From NCBI GenBank assembly GCA_948474755.1, contig CAOLHI010001672.1, forward strand, positions 62,001 to 126,000: DNA of 64,000 bases. The letters run 5' to 3'. The stretch comes from Ctenosaura bakeri (lineage: Eukaryota; Chordata; Lepidosauria; Squamata; Iguanidae). Shown piece after piece: positions 58,500 through 64,000 of the stretch. The notes under the pieces are model-generated. The model saw only the letters and a list, made by a program, of their open reading frames with translations, had not been told where the DNA came from and made no database searches. Within the stretch, counting starts at the first letter, position 1. Each line of letters opens with the position of its first letter. The translations under genes were made by a program, and so were the position numbers.

Positions 58500-59635
58500 G
58501 TGCTTGAAGCAGCAACGAGCAAAGTGTAACTCTCCAAAGACAATCGGACTGCACACCCCAGCATGCCTCGCTACTGACTATGCTGGCTACTGAGATGTGC
58601 AAGCCAACCACATCTGGAGGGATTGCATTTCTGCTTACCCCTATTTAAAAGAAGATGATCCCATCCTTGGCAATCATGACAAAGTAGAAATGAGATCTAG
58701 GCCATTTTTGCACTAGTATTATTATTCTACTTTCAACATCCTGTAAAATCTTGCGGTTTCAGGTTTACTGAGGCCAATGAGCTCTCTGGCTGAGAAATCT
58801 AAATGACCCTCTCTAAACTGGAATAGAAGTGAATAATAACACTATAACAATGTAGTGTGACAATGGCCCAAGTCATCCAATGATTTACACTGCTTAGTGG
58901 TTTATAACCCTGATAAAGGCTACTATACTGTTATTAGGATTTTGAGGCTTTAAACAAAGTTGCCAGATTTGTGTTAAACCTAGCTGTAATCTTCTCTGAG
59001 TTTCATTTTTCAGTAAGTTAGCATATTGCCACCTCAGCACTGCTTCAGACACATTTTTGGAGTGCCACACACACAGAGTGGCTGCAATCCTGCATGGCTC
59101 AGTGTAAGCATAGTAAGTCCACATGAGGAACTACACTACACTAAGCCATTTACCATTCCTGGACCTACTGCAGAGCCACTGAAGCTCCCATTCATGGCAA
59201 TTCTGTGCCTGTAGAAGAGCAGGAAGAATCTCAGAAGTGTTTATGTCCTCGTAGCTAAACACAAAATGATTACATCATCTGCTGAGACCTGCTGGGATCC
59301 CCTGGAGGTCAGAGTGGCTGATGCAATCACACATCTTCAACATAGCCAAAAGCTTCTGTGATCTCCCTCCCAGGCATGGAAAGATTGGGGAGGACTTCAG
59401 TGACTCTAAAGCAGGCCTGGGATGTGTTTTTGGTTGCTGTGGAGGAAAGAAGGAAATACCAACTTCCACAGCAATAAAAATAGATGCATGCAGACATAAA
59501 GTTAACTTATGGTTTCCTATTCCACAAACCAGCCAAAATCAGCACAAGTTGACATCTCTAACAGAAGATAGCTTATTCATCATTTGGAACTATAGCTACT
59601 TTATGTTTCTACAACTGCCTCCCATGACAAATAAC
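58500..59635. other. Intergenic stretch, nothing firmly recognised
   Basis: A MITE-like fragment may lie at 58510-58630 (GGCTACTGAGATGTGC, CACATCTGGAGGG). Otherwise there is no gene or named repeat. Confidence 0.35.
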
Positions 59636-59755
59636 TGAGCTTGGACAATTATTTTTGGGCTACAATTCCCAGAACTCCTCAGTCAGCATGGCCAGTAGTC
59701 ATAGAGTCTGGGCAATTCCAGAAGGTGTAGTCCAAAAATAACTATCTCAAGCTCT
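59636..59755. mobile_element. MITE-like element with inverted ends
   Basis: AGCTTGGACAATTATTTTTGG on the left (given here by its positions 59638-59658) mirrors CCAAAAATAACTATCTCAAG on the right, with TACAATTCCCAGAACTCC and CAGCATGGCCAGT inside. Same family as 2531-2639 and 40380-40500. Confidence 0.65.
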
Positions 59756-62700
59756 ATCAACTAGTAAATTTGAGGAAACAGAATTACAGTAAAATATACA
59801 GAGGAATACTCTGCGTGCTTGCATCAATCCAGCAGGTGTTCCAGTATGTCCTTCTGAAGGAGGACAGCAGTATCTTCTCTCAGAACTCAGAAAGGTGGAG
59901 AAATGCAGAAAACATCAACAGGCAGGCATAACAATAGTGGGCACTTAGTCACTGATAATGTTTTACCAGGTGTTGAGATAGCAGTGACATTTGGGGGCCT
60001 GAAATGGGTAAGGGCCTTGGCGGGATAGAAGAGACAATAGCAGATTCCCAGGGAAACAATCAAAGCCAAATCATTGAAGAGCCTGAGAAATGTTTGGAGG
60101 AAATGGACTGCTGGTACTGTAACAAACAGTGGTGTTGCTTGCAATGTGTTCCACAAACCTGAGAAGACTTATCAGAGGATCTAGAAGGTGTGTGGGCACA
60201 CTGAATGAAGAGGATCTTTTCCAGTAGGAGTGATATTGTTTCTGTTGGGGGTGCTGAACTCATTTTCTTTGCTGTGGAAAAGGCCTTAAAGCAATGCTCT
60301 TTGAGCTGACAAGGTCCTCACCATCAAATGGAAGACCCCTATGTGTCTTCTTGTGTCTTCTGAAACATGAGCTGAACAGACCCAAATTTAGATTCTTAGG
60401 GTAACTACTCCTGAAAAGCTTTTGCTGAGCAATCAGCAGTGCAATGGCCAATTTGATCTGTTGCCCAGCCAGCCAGTAGGCTTCTTGGTCATCCAGGTAG
60501 GTATGGGATAAATGCTAGCATCTTCTTCCATAAAAACTTTTCATATGCCAACATCTATGCTTGTAAATTGGTGAGCCTAATTGCCAAAAAAATCAGTGAC
60601 ATATCTAATCATCTTCCTTTTTCTGCAGTGTGGAGTGGATCTTTTTACTCCATTTCACCTACAATAGAATTTGGAACAGGATGCATAAATAGAAATGCAG
60701 CACATTCTTGCTGGACCCTTTAAAGATGTTCTAGATGGCAAGACATAGGGGGTAGCAAAGCTGGTTTTACCCAAGATTGTTTAATAAGTCCCTGTAAGGC
60801 AGGCAGAAGTGGAACCTTCAGTAGTGCTCTGAGTTTCACTTTCTCAAAGACTTTTACAAAAGAAAATGTTATTTCTTTGAAGTTCTGGATGTACACAAAG
60901 GGTCAAAGAATATAAACTAGATGATGTGATATGCCTCAGAAAGGAATGACCATGAGGAGGAGAAAGTCATCTGAAAGAAAGAGCAGTCTGATAGTTTGAA
61001 GCACATACTCACTAACTTCTCACTGAGTGTACTCAGGTGGGTATTTTGGCTCTACTGTGCACTTTCTTGTACATCTCCACATGACACCACAGAAGCCTCT
61101 TCTTGAATGAGTGTGGAAGGCTCTCTGGACAATATGCAAAGTCTGCACACCCACCTGTGTGAGTTCCTCCTCCTCATAAAGATTTGTTGTTTCAAGCCCT
61201 GAGAGAACAAAAAAGTCAGACCTACAAGCTGATCAGTCAGATTTATAGATATCCCCAACCACTATGATTGCCAGATTGGAATAAGAATAGGGTTCCTGTG
61301 ACATTATGGGAGAGAAAAAGAGGCAGGCACAGCTCCATCATGCCTAGGCCTAGAAGCAGATGAAAGGCTCTTCCTCTATCCCAACTGCCATTGCTCTGCC
61401 TTCAGAGGGAGAGAAGAAGAGGCAGGTACAATTCCATCATGCCTAGGCCCAGAAACAGAGGCAGTATCTGTAGGACTTAATGCCCTCCTACACTGCTTCT
61501 CCTTTTCCTTTTGTGTTATGCCTTAATTAGGTTGTAAGCTTGAGGGCAGGGAACTGTTTCCTTGTTCTTTTACTTGTGAAATGCTATGTACAGTGATGCC
61601 ACTATATAAACAAACAATCTTTAACAAATGTTGGAGCAGTGTGAGGTACTGTACAGCACATCAAACAGGACAAAAGTACTCATTCTCCCTCACCTTCCAC
61701 ATCCCCAATTTGCAGCTATAGCCATCGCTTTCCAAAACAGCTATGGCATCACTGCAGGTGAACATTCAGTTCTGCTCTTCTCACTGGATACATCCAGCAA
61801 CAACAACATAGCTGGGTGCTCCTGTCTCCACTCTTCCCCAGCAATCTTCCCAGTGAGGCAACAGCTGTGTTGGGAAGGGATGGCTGTGGCTCCAAGTTAG
61901 AGTTTGGAAGGTGAGGGAAGACAGATACCTCTGTCTTGTGTGACAGAGCTCTACAGGAGCCCCATTATGATTCAATCTGGCAGTCTCACCCCTCATCCAG
62001 TTTTACAGAGTCTGGTCACGAATACCAAGTGCAAGGTTCTCACAGTAATAGACAATGAAACAAAATGTTCTCAAAGGCACCCTTCCACATCTGAACCCTA
62101 GTGGCTCAAAGTCCCATTCAAATGCTTTTGGTTGCAATATTTAGAAAGAATGAACTTTACAAGTGAGAGACAAAATTCCAAAAAATGGGACAGAGGAAGA
62201 GAAACCAAGAATACTTGCTTCCTTGTTACATAACCTGGACAGAAACTACTTATTAAGAGACAAAAATGTTAGTGCTGGGGAACAAGAGAGAAGACATGGG
62301 AGCTTGACTGGTACTCTCCTTACTATCTTTCTGCAAGCAGGCAAAACCATTTTTATCCCAGCAAGCCTTTCAGTATGGATTTTTGAGGGGAAACAGGATT
62401 TGTATAGTGTGCTGGACTTCTATTTGTTTTTGTCTTCTTAATTTATTTTAACAATTTTTAATTTTATGATGGTTTAATTGCTTTAAAATTACAATAATAG
62501 CAACTTTGCCAAAACTTGTGCCCTGATGTTTTGAATTATACCCCTGATAATTCTTGACAATTAGTGATGCTGACTGTGGCTTCTGGGATTTTCAGGATAA
62601 AACATCTGGAATACTCCAGACTGGTGAAAGCTGTCTTAGGTTCTGTGGCGCCTATTGAACAATTTAGAGTCCTGAGCCATCTTGTCTGATACTTAATGTG

Positions 62701-62845
62701 AATGCAGGACCTAGGTGAGACCAGAAGATGGCCTGCTGAAAGCACTGGGTAATCAAGAAGGCTGTTGTCTTATTCCAGAAGTGAGTGTAGTTTCAAACAT
62801 CTCCAGGGGTTCTTTTGGTGTCAAATACTAACATACAGCATAAGG
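59756..62845. other. Intergenic stretch, largely unassigned
   Basis: No conserved coding sequence found. A local duplication is present: AGAGGCAGGCACAGCTCCAT (from about 61318) and AGAGGCAGGTACAATTCCAT (from about 61418), each followed by CATGCCTAGGCC and an AGAA(G/A)CAGA stretch. Confidence 0.4.
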
Positions 62846-64000
62846 ACAGCCTGCTTACCTGTAACTATAGTTCTTCAGATAGTCATCTGTGAACTTACAC
62901 AAACCTGTGCAGTGCATTGTTTGGAATCTTTTAGAGGTATTATGCACACATTGGTGATAGCCCCTCCCTCTCCTGGTCCATGTGACCAGTCCAATACCCA
63001 CTCAAACCCTCAGTTCCTTAGACACCAGAGCAGCAGCCTGGGAACTAGAGAGAGCAAGACACACTGAGGGGAGGAAGAATGGTGCTTTGTTAAGTTAAAG
63101 AATAACCACTTGAAGAACTACAGCTACATGTAAGCAACCCATCCTTTTTCTTCATGGTCTCTGTGACTCACACAAATGGGACACTAGCAAGCTACTCACC
63201 ATAGGAAGTGGGAGTGTCATGTGATACAGGAAAACAGTATGGCTCTCTCAAAGGTGCCTTCAGCCCTGGACCCTACATCCAGTCTATAGTGGGTGATGAA
63301 GGTCAGAGGCTGTGAGCACCTACCTACTCTACAAATGTCCTCGACCAACATGCCTTTCAGAAAGGCACATGAAGCAATGACAGCTCTGGTTGAGTGGCTG
63401 CATACATGAACTGGAGGGTCTTGCTTTGCAAGCTCATAGGCCAGATGGATAGCAGAAGCGATCCAATTTGAGAGACACTGAGATGAAACCAGCAGACCCT
63501 TCTTGTCAGAAGAGTAGCATAAAAAGAGTCATTGGGACTTGCAAAAGGTAGCAGCCTTGTCAATATAGAGGGCTAGTGCCCACCATCATCAAGGCAATGA
63601 AAGGTGTGGTCCAATGCCAATGTGAGATTCTGTGTTAATGCAGGCAATACAACATCCTGGTTCTAATGAAAAGCCGATACCACTTTAGGTAGAAAGGAAA
63701 TGTCCAGTCTAAGAACCACTTTGTCCTTGTGCCACTTCAGGTGAGACTGGATCCACGCAAAAGGCACACAGCTCTCCTGCTCTTCTGGCAGATATTATTG
63801 CCACCAAGAAGACAGTGTGTTATGCAGTGGTTTTGAGGAGGAAAGATCCCTCCTTCTAAAGTTCTTGAAACTTCAATAATGGCGGAATATGAAGGATCCT
63901 ATTCCTCACTTCTGAAAAAGCCTCCAGCTTTGGAAATGGAAAGTAAGAAGGATCCTGTTTCCCAGTTCTGAAGCTGCAGATGGCAAAATCACAAAAGTAG
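62846..64000 (-). mobile_element. Second DIRS retrotransposon, older, minus strand, truncated by the window end
   Basis: Read on the minus strand, its outer right end is at 62846-62900 (plus text GCCTGCTTACCTGTAACTAT, AGTTCTTCAGATAGTCATCT). The internal complementary region is at about 63095-63180 (CTTGAAGAACTACAGCTACA, GTAAGCAACCC, TTCATGGTCTCTGTG). These match 56345-56395 and 56065-56140 in the other copy. Upstream on the minus strand, degraded recombinase text at 63300-63560 aligns with the C-terminal part of the first copy (an LAYELA-type block, then HSTRAV). Divergence is much greater than within the 50-kb copy. Confidence 0.8.

Overview
This is a vertebrate nuclear genome window, most likely from a squamate reptile (lizard or snake). 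The host genes have long, AT-rich introns with GT-AG splice sites and CpG-rich promoters. The repeats are the mixture typical of squamates: CR1, L2-like, L1 and RTE/BovB-like LINEs, tRNA- and 5S-rRNA-derived SINEs, hAT and Tigger-like DNA transposons, and DIRS retrotransposons. The species cannot be named from the sequence.

There are three host genes, all on the plus strand. TRNAU1AP (SECp43, nine coding exons, 12546-28261) encodes a two-RRM protein that binds tRNA(Sec). It follows a CpG-rich promoter, and its exon 3 carries an apparent one-base deletion. A TATA-box, TOP-type, spliced non-coding snoRNA host gene (about 33826-42885) follows. Its introns hold one clear C/D snoRNA and three H/ACA snoRNA candidates, which matches SNHG12 in content and neighbourhood. 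RAB42 (two coding exons, 47586-47833 and 57027-57450) encodes a small GTPase. The order TRNAU1AP - SNHG12 - RAB42 agrees with the human 1p35 neighbourhood as I remember it, although I recall SNHG12 on the opposite strand in human.

Layout: 1-12.1 kb is a nested LINE graveyard. It holds an old CR1, an L1 split by a CR1 3' end, a near-complete CR1 on the minus strand, and an L2-like LINE split by a 1.23-kb hAT (SPIN-like) element with a GC-rich minisatellite interior, followed by an RTE/BovB-like tail. 12.2-28.6 kb is TRNAU1AP, with SINEs and MITEs in its introns and one long perfect hairpin. 28.6-33.7 kb is intergenic, with one copy of an unclassified dispersed repeat. 33.8-42.9 kb is the snoRNA host gene. 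41.2-46.2 kb holds two decayed CR1 copies on the minus strand. 47.6-57.5 kb is RAB42, whose single intron contains a structurally complete but mutated DIRS tyrosine-recombinase retrotransposon of about 6 kb (50329-56395), with inverted terminal repeats, an internal complementary region, Gag-like, RT-RNase H and tyrosine-recombinase regions. 57.5-62.8 kb is mostly unassigned intergenic DNA, and a second, older DIRS copy on the minus strand starts at about 62846 and runs off the window.

The genes link loosely by theme: TRNAU1AP serves selenocysteine incorporation, the snoRNA host serves rRNA modification, and RAB42 serves membrane traffic. The rest of the window is a record of repeated transposon insertion.
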